In this document: positions 9,866 through 21,818 of the stretch, piece by piece
Layout of the letters: the number at the start of each line of letters is the position of its first letter
Numbering within the stretch: the first letter of the stretch is position 1
Source: Gonocerus acuteangulatus
Lineage: Eukaryota; Arthropoda; Insecta; Hemiptera; Coreidae
Direction: 5' to 3'
Length of the DNA: 64,000 nt
NCBI GenBank assembly: GCA_946811695.1
Contig: OX328123.1
Span: forward strand, 126,329,518 to 126,393,517
Made by a program: the position numbers and the translations under genes
The notes under the pieces: generated by a model
Told to the model about the DNA's origin: nothing
Seen by the model: only the letters and a program-made list of their open reading frames with translations
Database searches by the model: none

Positions 9866-12800
9866 TTAGCGCGGTTCCTCCCTCCCCCATAGGGAGGAAC
9901 CCCGCTTATAAGGTTGATACAAGGAAATAATCCGGAAGTGCCGACTAGAAAATTTCGCGTTTGAGAACGCCCCTAGAGACCGAAAATAACGGTGTTTCAA
10001 ATTTGTATATATATATATATATATATATATTTGTCTGTTCGCTCATTTCTGACTTCCCTAATGGTCCGATTTTGATGAAATTTGGTACAAAAATCTTTCG
10101 TCCAATTTGAAAGGTGAAGTTCGTTAACCAGCAAAATCCGCCTACTGGAAGATGGCGTTTGGGGCGAAATTCGCCCCAAAAAAATCGTAACGCTTACGTT
10201 TTTGGGTTCATAAGCTTGTAAGTACTGGTTTTATATGCTTCCTGGGCTAGGAAAACGAATGCAACCATTTTCAAGGCGATAGCTTTAACCGTTTTCGAGA
10301 AAATTGGAAACATATTTTTTGAATACCGTTTTTGGTTTGGGTACTTAGAATCATGGGATTCAGTTGAAACATTTTCTGCATGTTCTACTTTCATCAAAAC
10401 TAATATGTTGAAATTTTGGTTACGTTTGGAGTTAAGGAAGGGTTAGAATAAAATATTTTATTAACAGACATAAAAAGTTTTAGTAACTTTGTTTACTTTC
10501 CTTAATATCTCGAAAAAAGTCCGACTCGCAGGAACTGCGTCATCTTAGCGCGGTTCCATTCATATCCCTAGTGTTATTTTGTAGACTTCGAATAGAAACA
10601 GTTATTACTTTGTTTGGATCATTCCTAATGTAAACAAATATGAAAAAAAACAAAACAAGATTTTCGGCTAGGGATGAAACTATCCTAAGCAGAAATTACT
10701 CTTTCTGCCGTCCTAAGTTTCGGTCTACGAAGACTCTTCTACGAATATATTTCTAATTTACTTAACTTGCAGTGCTAACATATCCATTTTACTTTTAAAT
10801 GCAATTAAACAAAATAAAATTGTACATGAAAATGAGAAAGTAGTGTTATTTTTTATTGAACTACGGCCACATTCAACCACAAAATATAATTATATTTCTA
10901 GTATAGAATTTGGCTGCATGACTTCCTACAGGTAAAGGTAACTGTCAGCTGTCCTAGAATGCTTGATGAGAACAATGAATCTTGATTTATGAAGTGCAAT
11001 AAAAGCCTACCTGAACCGGCCTACTACCTCGACCCGGACTGACCCTACACGGAGAATATTTACGTTTTCAGTTCTGTTACAGGTTCAAAGAATTTGTATT
11101 TATTCCCCTGTTTTATTGAGAAATACATCCTCCTACTAGAAGCAATAACAAAATAACAAGAAATAAAAACAGGCAAAAAGAACCGTATAAATAAACGAAA
11201 TCAATTATCGTTTATCAAACTTCTAAGTTATATGTACTTATTTCTCCATTTGACATCGCCTAATCAAAACTTTCTTCAGAACCTGTTTTCTAGAGCATTT
11301 AGTAAGCTTTCGTTTACCAAGATTCTCAACCGTTTTCGAGATATTAAGGAAAGTATACGAAGTTTCCAAAGCTTTTCATCTCTATTAATAAATTATTTTA
11401 ATTTAACCCTTCCTTAACTCCAAACGTAAGTAAATTTTCAGCATACTAGTTTTGATGAAATTAGAACATGCAGAAAATGTTTCAACTGAATCCCATAATT
11501 CGAAGTACCAAAATCAAAGACAAAAAGAACCGTTCGAATAAACAAAATCAATTACTTCAAAGTTTAAGCACTTATTTATCCGATTGACATCGCTTATTCA
11601 AAACTTTCTTTAGAACCTTTTTTGTAGACCATTTAGTAAGCTTTAGAATGGTAACCTTTCGCTTCCCAAGATTGTCAACGGTTTTCGAGATACTAACGAA
11701 AGTATAAAAGGTTACCAAAACTTTTCTTGTCTGTTAATAAAATATTTTATTCTAACCCTTCCTTTACTCCAAACGTAACCAAAATTTCAACATATTAGTG
11801 TTTATAAAATTCGAACTTGCAGAAAATGTTTCAACTGAATCCCATAATTCTAAGTACCAAAATCAAAGACAAAAAGAACAGTTCGAATAAGCGAAATCAA
11901 TTACTTAAAAGTTTTAAGCACTTATTTCTCCCATTGACATCGCTTATTCAAAACTTTCTTTAGAACCTTTCTTGTAGACCATTTAGTAAGCTTTCGAATG
12001 GTAACCTTTCGCTTCCCATGATTTTCAACCGTTTTCGAGGTATTAAGAAATTATACGAAGTTCCCAAAACTTTTCATTATTTCTGACAACAGAAAATTGG
12101 TCTCATTTTACCTATCCTGTTTTACACACACATACATTTTCCTTACAAATACAACATAAGAAATTAAAAAAATAAAAAGCAATAAAAAACCAAGGGAAAG
12201 AGACAAAAATTACAAAAAGAACGACAAAAACCCGTTCATAAGAACAAAACAGGCGTATTTGAAGTTTTAAGCACTTATTTCTCCGATTGACATAACCTAA
12301 TCAAAAATAGTTTTAGAATCATTTTTGTAGAGAATTTAGTAAGCTTTCAAATAGTTTCAATCCACTTACCACGATTTCCCAACCGTGTTCGAGATATTAA
12401 TGAAAGTATACGAAGTTTCCAAAACTTTTCATGTCTGTTCATAAAATATTTTATTCTAACCCTTCCTTAACTCCAAACGTAACCAAAATTTCAACATATT
12501 AGTTTTGATGAAAGTAGAACATGCAGAAAATGTTTCAACTGAATCCCATTATTCTAAGTACCCAAACCAAAAACGGTATTCAAAAATATTTTTTCCAATT
12601 TTCTCGACAACGGTTAAAGCTATCGCCTTGAAAATGGTTTCATTCGTTTTCCTAGCCCGAGAAGCCTATAAAACGAGTGCTTACAAGCTTATGAACTCAA
12701 AAACGTATGCGTTACGATTTTTTATGCGCGAATTTCGCCCCAAACGCCATCTTCCAGTGGGCGGATTTTGCTGGTTAACGAACTTGACCTTTCAAATTGG

Positions 12801-12867
12801 ACGACAGATTTTTGTACCAAATTTCATCAAAATCGGACCATTCGTCTTCTACCTAGAGAGCGAACAG

Positions 12868-12934
<67 letters not shown>

Positions 12935-14168
12935 TATACATATATATATACATATATATATATATACAAATTTGAACCACCGTTATTTTCGGTTTCTAGG
13001 GGTTCTGAAACGCGAAATTTTCTAGTCGGCACTTCCGGATTGTTTCATTGTATCAACCTTATAAGCGGGGTTCCTCCCTATGGGGGAGGGAGGAACCGCG
13101 CTAAAAGGTTGAGAATATTGGTAAACGGAAGAATACCATTAGAAAGCTTATTAAATTCTCTAAAAAAAAGGTTCTAATGAAAGTTTTGATTAGGCGATGT
13201 CAATCGGAGAAATAAGAGCTTAAAACTTTAAAGTAATTGATTTCGCTTATTCAAACTGTTCTTTTTGTCTGTTTTTTATTCCTTGTTATTTTTTAATTGC
13301 TTATAGTTGGATAATGTATTTGAAAATAAAACAGTTTAAGAAAAATAAGAAAAACAATTTAATGTTAGAGACATGGATTTCCAAGATATATAGCTTTTCA
13401 ACTGCCTAGCGTCCTTCCTAGGGAGGTTTGTTTGTCTTTGATTTTGGTACTTAGAATTATGGGATACAGTTGAAACATTTTCTGCATGTTCGAGTTTCAT
13501 CAATACTAATATGTTGAAATTTTTGTTACGTTTAGAGCAAAGGAAGGGTTAGAATAAAATATTTTATTAACAGACAAAAAAAGTTTTGGTAACTTTGTAT
13601 AATTTCGTTAGTATCTCGAAAACCGTTGACAATCTTGTGAAGCGGAAGATTACCATTCGGAAGCTTACTAAATGCTCTACAAAAAAGGTTCTGAAGAAAG
13701 TTTTAATTAGGCGATGTCAATCGGAGAAGAAAGTGCTTAAAGCTTTAAATTAATTGATTTCGTTTATTCCAATGGTTCTTTTTGTCTGTTTTATTTCTTG
13801 TTATTTTTTAATTGCTTATAGTTGGATAATGTATTTGACAATAAAACTTGTTAAGTAAAATAACAAAAACAATTTATTGTTAGAAATATAGATTTCCAAG
13901 ATTCCAAGACCTTGTCACTAGCGGGTCTGTTTCTAGTGTAGCGGACCCTTCCAGGTAAGATTGTAAATCATGACCTTTCAAGACTTTACTACTCACAGGA
14001 ATGGCGTTAGTGACCTTAAGGGTTGACACGCCATTATAATAATTAATTTAAAAAAAAAGACTGGTGGAACCAAAATAATAACTGCTTCTATTTTAATCTT
14101 TCCAAATTAGACTAGGGATATGAACGGAACCGCGCTAAGATGATGCAGTCCTGCGAGACGGACTTTTT
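9866..14168 (-). mobile_element. family A element (A2), interrupted by A3
   Basis: 3' end TTAG complement at 9866–9869 with the GC-rich hairpin. 5' end GGACTTTTTT at 14159–14168, with GGAACCGCGCTAAGATG just inside. The satellite is interrupted at ATATCTCGAAAA (10517) and resumes at AAGGTTGAGAAT (13105), where A3 inserted. Without A3 the element is about 1.7 kb. Its unique 5' part differs from A1 and matches A5 (42876–44771). Confidence 0.6.
10518..13104 (+). mobile_element. family A element (A3), nested in A2
   Basis: Plus-strand element from AGTCCGACTCGCAGG (10518) to GGAACCGCGCTAA (end 13104). It has a ~650-bp unique 5' region shared with A4 (26174–28246), satellite units (11190–12870), (TA)n at 12869–12965 and the terminal hairpin at about 13064–13100. 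The surrounding A2 satellite reads across the empty site. No protein-coding gene is visible; reading frames are tyrosine–isoleucine artefacts of (TA)n or satellite. Confidence 0.6.
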
Positions 14169-14210
14169 TCACTATTGATTGTACTCGTCTTACCTAGAAT
14201 AGTGCCACTT

Positions 14211-14598
14211 GTCAGCTGGCTAGGTAGCGGTGGGGTTGGCTGCGGGGGCGTTGCAAACATAGGAAAAATATGATGATGTGAAACGATTTTAAGATTTATG
14301 AAATTTTTCGGAGAAACACCTTTCATTATACAATAATCATTGGCACTTGTCAGCTGGCCGGCCAGCGGTGGACTGATTGTCAGCTGGGGGTCTAAACTTA
14401 GCAAAAATACGAAATTCTGAAACCATTTTAAGATTGCTCAAATGTCGGTGGTTACTAGTATTTGTAGTGAGATTAACGAAGAACAGTGTCAGCTGCTCAT
14501 ATCTTGGTGGAAAACTTGTCAGATGGGGGTGTATAAGCGCTGAGCGCATGGCGCGCTGCGCTTTATACCGCCAGTTGAAAACTTTTCCACCCACATGT
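14211..14598 (+). repeat. degenerate ~138-bp tandem repeat with GTCAGCTG motifs
   Basis: GTCAGCTG occurs at 14211, 14349 and 14488 (spacing 138–139), with further copies at 14379 and, inverted, near 14600. Each unit also has an ATACGAAATTCTGAAAC / ATGATGATGTGAAAC segment followed by (A/C)(C/G)ATTTTAAGAT. Open frames here on both strands reflect the repetition; no protein family was recognised. Confidence 0.45.
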
Positions 14599-15976
14599 AA
14601 GCAGCTGACAATTTGTTTTGTCAATCTTATTACGAATACTACCTACTAACAAAATTTCAGGAATCTTAATGTAGTTTTTGACTATTTAATAGCGAAAGCA
14701 AGCGTATAGCGATTACAACTTCTGAATATATTGATTGTAAATGAATATTTTTATTATTATCGTCATCTGCGTGGATAGTGACTTAGGGCAGCATTTTGTG
14801 GTTTATTTTAGATTATAAACACCGTCGTATGGGTATTTGTTTTTTAAATCTACTTTACAGTAGCCGTTTACAGGATAAGCCGTTTCTGAGATTAGCGCGC
14901 ACAGGCAAACAGATAAGCAGGCAAGCAGGCAAAAAGTATATAAATCCTTTTTTTGGGTACTATTGCATTGATAAAGGGTACTATAGCATTGATAAAGGGC
15001 TTATCCGATTTAGTTGCAGTATTCGCTAATATATTGTGGTACGCTTCACTTAACATTTAGTGTTTGTTTCATGCGAATCGGTACATAAATAAAAAAGTTA
15101 TGCCTATGTAAAGAATCACGTCCAACATTTAATGAACACACGAAAACCATCCATCGTCTCCATGTATTGTCTCCATTTAATACGATACACATCAGAGTTT
15201 TTTTTTGTCACGAAACTTCGTATATAGAATTCTCTTAGCAAATGATTTAACGAGTTCTTTAACCAGCAAAATTGGTTCATCAGGGGGAGGGGTTTACTCT
15301 GGACCCAAAGTCGGTCGGACGAAACTCGATATTCGTTTGTGGAATTATTAATAGAAAAATATGTTGTAAAAATAAAGTAAATCGGTTTATTCTGGACCCG
15401 ATTTACCAACTTACCACTAGCCGTAATCTATCTTCACATATAATAAAATTCTAACGGATCGCTGTTTGTACATGCAAGATATATGGGTAAAAATACTATT
15501 GGGGGCTTTTATCAACGCAATTGTACCCAAAACAATGATTTATAGAATTGTTGTCTGTTTGTCTGTATGTCTGCTGTGTCAGACACTCTATACATACTAG
15601 ATTTAAACAATCCTTGAGGGGTCTAGAGCTTCGTCACGTTTCAGCAATCCTAGCAGCCTATATGCTTGATCCCCGATGGCTATACGCCTAATATCGAGTA
15701 TAAATCTACTGTAAAGTAGATATGAAAAACAAATACCCATACGACGGTGTTTATAATCTAAAATAAACCAAAAAATATATCAAAAAATGCTGCCCTAAGT
15801 CCACGCAGATGATGATGATAATAAAAATATTCATTTCCAATCAATATATTCAGAATTTGTAATCGCTATAAGCTTGCTTTCGCTATTAAATAGTTAAAAA
15901 CTATATTAAGATTCCTGAAATTTTGTTAGTAGGTAGTATTCGTAATAAGATTGACAAAACAAATTGTCAGCTGCTT
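14599..15976. mobile_element. element with ~265-bp inverted arms
   Basis: 14599–14863 and 15707–15976 are inverted copies. The left arm begins AAGCAGCTGACAATTTG; the right ends CAAATTGTCAGCTGCTT. The ~840-bp interior has GGTTTACTCTGGACCC-type segments shared with family B (22624–23335, 32430–33322). It also has a segment (about 15020–15490) related to 48960–49490. No transposase seen. Probably a non-autonomous foldback-like element or a composite. Confidence 0.45.
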
Positions 15977-16140
15977 AAATTGTCCTCATATCCTGGGAGC
16001 CAATATATTGTTATATATTGGCTAATATATAACAATTTTTGTTATATATTGGCCCTATCCACCATCATTGTAATCACCATTGTTATTTTAAATTGTTATA
16101 TATTGGTCCCTAACCACCATTAGGATTTAAATATAAAAAG
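15977..16140. repeat. TTATATATTGG short repeats
   Basis: Four copies of TTATATATTGG or its inverse lie within ~100 bp, including a local palindrome around 16001–16040. Simple AT-rich repeat, no gene. Confidence 0.5.
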
Positions 16141-16259
16141 GCGTGATACATTTGGTGACGTTTCAAAACAATAAATAAGGGAATCCATCATTCCCCTTCA
16201 TCTAAGAAAACATGTTTTATTAAAAAAATGCAATTAAAATAACAAAGAAATCAAACCTA

Positions 16260-16930
16260 ATCAGCGGCATGAAAGTTTTAAGCAATTATTTCTCCGATTG
16301 TAGCCTTCCCATCGAAAATTATTTCTTAAACGTTTTTGTAGCTCATTTATTACACTTTCGAATGGTGAATTTACCACGATTTTCCAACCGTTTTAGAAAT
16401 ATTTAATAGGATCGAAAATTCTAAAATTGCTGATCTTTGTTAATATAATTTTTATTTTCGCGAATACGTCGAATGTAACCGAATTTGGAAACAGTATTAG
16501 TTTGTATAAATTTTAAACATGTGAAAAATTGTTCTGAACTGAATCCAACGATTTTAAATACACAAACTGAAAATTAGTTAGAAAAACGGTTCTATCCATT
16601 TTATCGAAAACAGGTACAGATTTTGTCTTGAAAATGGTTTCATTCGCTTTCCTTCGTTAAAGAACCTATAAAAGGTGTATCTAGAAGCCTACAAAACAAA
16701 AAGCGCAACGATTTTTTCGCGTGAATTTCGCCCATAAAACAGTGTTCCGATGCACGGATTCTGATGATTAACAAACTCAACCTTTTAAATCAAACACAAT
16801 ATTTTTTAAAAAATTTCTTCAAACTGAAACTTCAAATTTTCTAGTCGGCACTTCTGGACTGTATCATGGGGTAAACAAGCGGGTCTCCTCGTTATGGAGG
16901 GAGGGAGGAAAGACACGAAAATGAGGTGGG
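16260..16930 (+). mobile_element. old, diverged family A copy
   Basis: All landmarks of family A appear in order but eroded: TTTCTCCGATTG, a gene-poor satellite-like part, CTGAACTGAATCC, GCGTGAATTTCGCCC, then TTTTCTAGTCGGCACTTC and a degraded hairpin (GGAGGGAGGGAGGAA). The (TA)n tract is missing, so the tract can shrink to nothing or expanded later. It shows the family has been active for a long time. Confidence 0.55.
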
Positions 16931-18137
16931 GATTTTGAGAAAGTTCTATTAATTAGCATATCATTCTTGGAGAGAACATTCACCGTTGTTTCTACTCCCG
17001 AGGAATCTGGGATGAAGTGAAATGCAGAAGATAGTTATGCTGGGAGCGGAGAGAGCAAGTTGGGGATCTTTATCTCTGCCTTTATGGGTACATTTGCTGG
17101 GAGATTTCAACGGGGGAATGGTCAACATTTTTGGCAAGACAATGGGGCGTAAGTAGTCTTGGGAACGGATGCCGTTGGACTTCATGCTAGAACCAATGAA
17201 GGCTCTTTCTTTCTTTTCCACGGTGTTTCAATTTTATATCGAAAGACGACTGGATTCCCAAATGATAATTGTTAAGCAACACTAAGGTACCCTGAGAAAT
17301 AAGCGACCAATGTACTTAATATTCAAGATTATATGTCACTAAAAAAATATTATATCAAGAAACATAAGCTATTTCGATATCTTGTAAATCTCAAATGCCG
17401 TTGAAAATCAGTGTAAGTGGAAAGCCATCCTTCTAATGCTTAATACATTTTCTATTAAAAACGGTTCATGAGTAATTGTTGATATCTTTATTCAGATTTG
17501 AGGTGAAATATACAAACCCGAACCCCCTCATGACAACCGTTTGATGATATTTTTTCCTGGTACACTAAGAAGGATATACAAAATAAATAAATTCAAATCA
17601 AACATCCAGTTTTTTAGTGAACTGATTACTCAGCTCTCGAAAGACGAGTTTTTTCTATGAATGAACTGTCTTGTAGTTGATTCAAAAATATCGGAAATAA
17701 AAAATGTTCAGACCCAAATCAAAAGAATAAATACTAAATCTAGCCTAACGAATCCTTCTTGTCTCCATGAAATGTTTCAAAAGCCTAAGAAGAGGTCTAA
17801 AATCTAAGACTGGTTTATTTGGATTGGAAGACCAACAACATTGTATTACAACTGTGCGGAATTGTTATTGTAAATAATGTTAGTTTAAGTGTTCCCATTG
17901 ACCACCTGAAATAAATGCAGTGAGAATACTGAAGAGCATAAATTAAAATATAACAAGCCATTAAAAAAAGTATTAAAAACTAACTAAAACAACTTTATTT
18001 ATTTTAGCCTCCAAATCACAGTAAATAGAACAAAATCGATTGGTTTATCGTTTTTATTGTGCTGATTAAACATCCGCACCAATTTCTTATAAAAGATGAA
18101 CACAGGCGACATCCTTTTCTTTGTGTATATATGTGTG
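16931..18137. other. no recognised feature
   Basis: An open frame on the minus strand (16961–17221) shows no recognisable domain and lacks gene context. The rest is AT-rich and apparently single-copy within this window. Confidence 0.4.
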
Positions 18138-18232
18138 GCCAGAGCCACGTTTAATGCACCATTAGTCACCGAAGATAAGCATCGTCGGACGTGGTCAGTA
18201 CCTGAATGGGTGATCGACCACATTCTGTTGGC
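18138..18232 (+). pseudogene. 5S rRNA-derived sequence, copy 1
   Basis: Starts GCCAGAGCCACGTT and continues CACCGAAGATAAGCATCGTC, GGTCAGTACCTGAATGGGTGA and CTGTTGGC, in the order of eukaryotic 5S rRNA. It is ~95 nt instead of ~120; about a dozen bases before CACCGAAG and some before the 3' stem are missing. The internal promoter region (AAGC…CAGTACCTGAATGGG) is largely kept. Either a processed 5S pseudogene or the head of a 5S-derived SINE. Confidence 0.75.
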
Positions 18233-18402
18233 ATTATAAAAGGTTGGCAACCTGTAGATAGGCCGAAAAAAAACAAAAAAAACACCTACCTCATTTGAAC
18301 AAAGCTCTAGAATCGTATTGTTTCTTTGTCCTAGGTTTAACGGTGTATCAACAGTTGGGATATTAACGCCGAACTACCTACAGGTTGCCACCTATTTATA
18401 AT

Positions 18403-18504
18403 GCCAACAGAACGTAGTCGGTCACCCATTCAGGTACTGGCTACACCCGACAATGCTTAACTTCGGTGATCAATGGTACCTTCAAAGTGGCTACGGCTGT
18501 TGCC
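18403..18504 (-). pseudogene. 5S rRNA-derived sequence, copy 2 (inverted)
   Basis: The minus strand reads GGCAACAGCCGTAGCCAC…ATCACCGAAGTTAAGCAT…CAGTACCTGAATGGGTGACC…CTGTTGGC. It is closer to canonical 5S than copy 1 (GAAGTTAAGC kept). Both copies share the same 3' extension (ATTATA…GGTTGCC/GGTTGGCAACCTGTAG), so they come from one repeat family. They lie tail-to-tail, 170 bp apart. Confidence 0.75.
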
Positions 18505-19181
18505 CTCTAGAATCTTATTTGTTGAACTGTGAGAACCATTGGCTTAAAAACATTACATTTCTCCTGATTTGAACTATTTCTATTTTTTTAAACTTTTCCC
18601 TTCCCCTATAATTTAATGCTTATTTATTCAATAATGTTAACCATGCAGAATTCTTACATAGATGATATTCCGAAGATAGTGTTATTTTTGTGTTGCGTGC
18701 TTATGGTCACATAAAAGTTATTGTGGTCTCCTTCCATCCCCTTAGCACTTGTTGCGGCAGAAGGCATGCCACAACGTTCGAAATATATACTTTTCTGAAA
18801 ATATGACATTTTATCATAGCCGGATCTTAACCATTTCTTGACTTGTTATCACCTCAACGGTTAACTATCTCATTAAAATCATTATCCAGCCATGAGTAAT
18901 AAATAGCAAAGTCGCCGGCGCTTGAAAACTTGCAGAGAATCCTGGTGAAAGTTTGAAGGAGGATAAGGGATTTTATATAAGGCCGATAATTTACAAAAAA
19001 CGGTTTCAAAGAGCTTCGACCCTGAGATTGAGAAAGTTTAACGACCTGGCCTGCATCTTGGATGGTACTTTTACTCAAGCTTGTTGGACGGGATCGGGTC
19101 AAGGGAGAAAGTGATATTCACCAAGACGCTAAGCCCTTATCTGCCATAATTAGCAACGAGCATACCATTCTTTTCACTACA
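18505..19181. other. no recognised feature
   Basis: Mixed-composition DNA without a convincing reading frame; the 82-codon minus-strand frame (18854–19102) shows no known domain. Confidence 0.35.
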
Positions 19182-20093
19182 GTAGAACTTGGATAATTCG
19201 AACCCCTAGGGACCGATAAAAAAACTTCGAACTATCCAAAATTCGAATTACAAAAGTTTTTGAAAATAAAGGGCTAAAAAATCGAACTTATTATTTTCAC
19301 ATTTTTTAATTATAAAGAAATATATGTTATTTAAAGAAAAACAAACATTTCATGAATTGATGATTACGAACATAAGTAATAAATAATTTAACAAAAACGT
19401 AAAAATAAAAGTCTATTGTTTTGAAAAAAAAGTCATTTTCATGGGCAAGAATTTTTTCTTTATTTTTTAGGTAAGTTGGTAAAGTGTTAGGAGGAATTCC
19501 AAAGTCCTTCAACTTCTTTAATCGCAGCTATTTTCGTTGACAACATTAAAGTTTTATAACTTCTAGGTTTCGACATCTTAAATCCACAATTCACTGAACT
19601 GCACTATACACCAGGCATTCAAGGCACAAACAATAAAACAGATCTAGGCGCCGACTGACTTATAACTGAATAAGACATGAAGATGGGAGGGATGGTGGGA
19701 GGGAATTCTAGGATAAAACCACAGGATGGTGTATGTAACTACAACCTCTGGAAGGGAGGAAGCGCGACCCACGACTCAGCAAAGCTCCTAGAGTCCAAGA
19801 ACTAGACTATGAGACCGCCGCGCTTCTTGTCTCGGAACCCCTACATCCGTATCTTGCTATCCTTCTTAGCTGAGGGGAGAATATTTTCACAAGGTTTAGG
19901 ATCGACCGCCTGTCTGTCCACTTACCATCGGAGGCACAGGCTCGTCAAAAATTCGAATTATCCAAAATTTTATTCGAATCAACCACGAATTGTTTACATT
20001 ATTTATGCCCTAAATATTCGAATTAAAGACGATTTCGAATTATCGAAGTTCGAATTATCCATGTTCGAAATCCAAGTTCGAATAATAAGTATG
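19182..20093. mobile_element. decayed pogo/Tigger-type DNA transposon
   Basis: The left end is TACAGTAGAACTTGGATAATTCG, the form of pogo-superfamily ends (TA, then CAGT…, then nested TTCGAATTATCC repeats). The right side (19950–20093) has the inverse, TTCGAATTATCCA…AAGTTCGAA, but the outermost CTACTGTA is lost. A transposase N-terminus relic lies inside (19327–19576). About 0.9 kb, so most of the transposase is deleted. Confidence 0.6.
19327..19576 (-). pseudogene. pogo-like transposase N-terminus (CENP-B N-type HTH)
   Basis: ATG at 19576 opens MSKPRSYKTLMLSTKIAAIKEVE. After a frame change the reading continues KDFGIPPNTLPTYLKNKEKI, the recognition-helix part of the CENP-B N-terminal helix-turn-helix found in pogo/Tigger/jerky proteins. 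The frame then becomes low-complexity (Phe/Tyr-rich) and stops near 19327. The DDE catalytic domain is absent. The position inside pogo-type inverted ends supports the call. Confidence 0.6.
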
Positions 20094-20118
20094 AGAAAAA
20101 ATGGGTATAATTGTTGTC

Positions 20119-20240
20119 AGGGTGTCTACTGCACGAAAAAGTCACGAAAATCATGAAAATGTCACGAAATTGAATATAGGGCACGAAAAACACGAAAAAG
20201 TCATGAATTTTGAAATCATGTCACGAAATTTCAGTTTTAC
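20119..20240 (+). repeat. CACGAAA short repeats
   Basis: (T/G)CACGAAA recurs at least six times from 20131 to 20229 (also as TCATGAAAAT), after TCAGGGTGTCTACTGC. Possibly the subterminal region of another DNA transposon; its second end was not found. Confidence 0.4.
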
Positions 20241-20299
20241 TGAAGTCTAAAGTGATCCCGGTACTTCACATCTCCGGCCGCTTTTGTATGACGAGGCAT

Positions 20300-20598
20300 T
20301 TTGTATGAGGGGGGGCTGAGGGGGGGGGGTCTGAGGGGGGGCTGAGAGGGGGGCTGAGGGGGGGGGGGGCTGAGGGGGCTGCAGCCCCTCCCGAAATTTT
20401 GAATTGATGATAAAAACTTCTCGTAAAACCCTTAAAAATAAATTAAATAAGATCACTTAGTTCATAAAACATATTTTATTTTACGTGTAATAGCGTTTTA
20501 GTTGCCTAAAACTATTCCAAGCTCTAAATATTTAGTATTCCATACCCTGGGAATGGTCCCAGCCCCCCCCCCCGAAATCGTTTTTATATACGCCCATG
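20300..20598. mobile_element. hAT-like MITE copy with rearranged G-rich end
   Basis: Inverted relative to 8919–9177. The right end TATACGCCCATG is followed by TACAGAAG (inverse of CTTCTGTA), as in the other copy. The left end is not CATGGGCGTATA; it enters a ~90-bp array of G runs separated by CTGA (20305–20390). Homology to the A1 element stops there. Confidence 0.55.
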
Positions 20599-21720
20599 TA
20601 CAGAAGGATCAAGAAGAAGTACACAAGATTGAGTAGAATACCCTGCCTAATATAGCCTATATAGAATAATATGCCGAATAAAACCTATCTAGTAAATACA
20701 CAAGGACAAATAAAAGTCTTGACGAATAACAAGTCAAGAAAAAAAACTTTATTTAACAAAATAAAACAAAGTTTAGTTGCCCAACTACAATAGAATAATA
20801 TACCTAATTAAGTCTATGGAGTAGACACAAATGGGCCAAAAACAAGCCTTGTGGAATATTGTTTTTTTTTCTAAATAAATACTTTTTATCAATATTTAGT
20901 ATATAACCTTTGTTGAAAACTATTGATTGCTAATTGATGAATCGGTTTAAAACTAAGTAGTCTTTATGAATATTTAGTATATAACCTTATGTTTGGATCT
21001 GAGTTTTTGGGGTGCTCTCCGCCTAGGCTTTGTATTTGTGTCGGCAGATACCTGGGGCTCTTGAGGATTAACTCTTAGCAGGTAAATTTCCTGCGGCCCC
21101 CTTGTTTCTACGGGCATTGAACCGCCATATTCGCTCATAGTATCTAACCGTTGTGAAGTTTATTTTTTGGATTTAGGACTTAATATACATATGTAGACTA
21201 AATCATAGCAAGAAGTAATCCTCCGTCGTCGGTTCTTAACTATGTAGACTCGCTAATGTTATCCAATCTTAGATACATCGTATTTAAAATCCACAGCAAA
21301 AGCACGACATTTCATCAGAATCCCCTGCTGAATAAAACTTATATAGAATAATATGCAAAATAAAGCCTATCTAGTGGATAAAAATAGAGGAAAAAAGCCG
21401 TTCGTGGTGGTAGAAAATCTTTAAAGTATTTCGGAAATCTCCGAAATATTGTAACTAATTTTACGTATCCTGTTTTATAGCCAAATAGATTTATATTCTA
21501 TAATCAATAAGAAAAACCTACTAACAATAAAAAACTATGGGTAACAGATGAAAATAGGGAATACCAAGAATAATTCTAAAGAACGAAATCAACACCAGTA
21601 CTGTAATCTAGATATTCATACGGCATCTTCGAATTCTAACAAACAAAAAATTGATTCTAATTAAACGTATCCTGTTTTATTTTCAAATACATTTGACTAC
21701 TATAAGCAATTAAAAACACT

Positions 21721-21818
21721 AGGGAATATGTCAAAGAACTCGGAGTAGGAGCCTCGACAGTTTCAAGACATTTGAAGGAAATCGACAAATCCAAAACTGA
21801 CATTTCATACGGTACAGC
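21721..21818 (+). pseudogene. captured mariner-type helix-turn-helix fragment, copy 2
   Basis: Reads EYVKELGVGASTVSRHLKEI, one residue different from the copy at 7697–7790. No start codon or remaining transposase. Confidence 0.5.

Noticed and set aside
9411..14168. Family A ends as ordinary terminal inverted repeats of a cut-and-paste transposon
   Set aside because: Only 13 bp are shared between the two ends and lie subterminally at the 5' side; the 3' end is a hairpin and no target duplication is seen at any reconstructed site.
16961..17221. 86-codon minus-strand frame
   Set aside because: No recognisable domain, no splice or promoter context, and length expected by chance.
18138..18232. 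Functional 5S rRNA gene
   Set aside because: About 25 bases of the 5S sequence are missing, there is no tandem array or T-run terminator, and the inverted partner has its own deletions.
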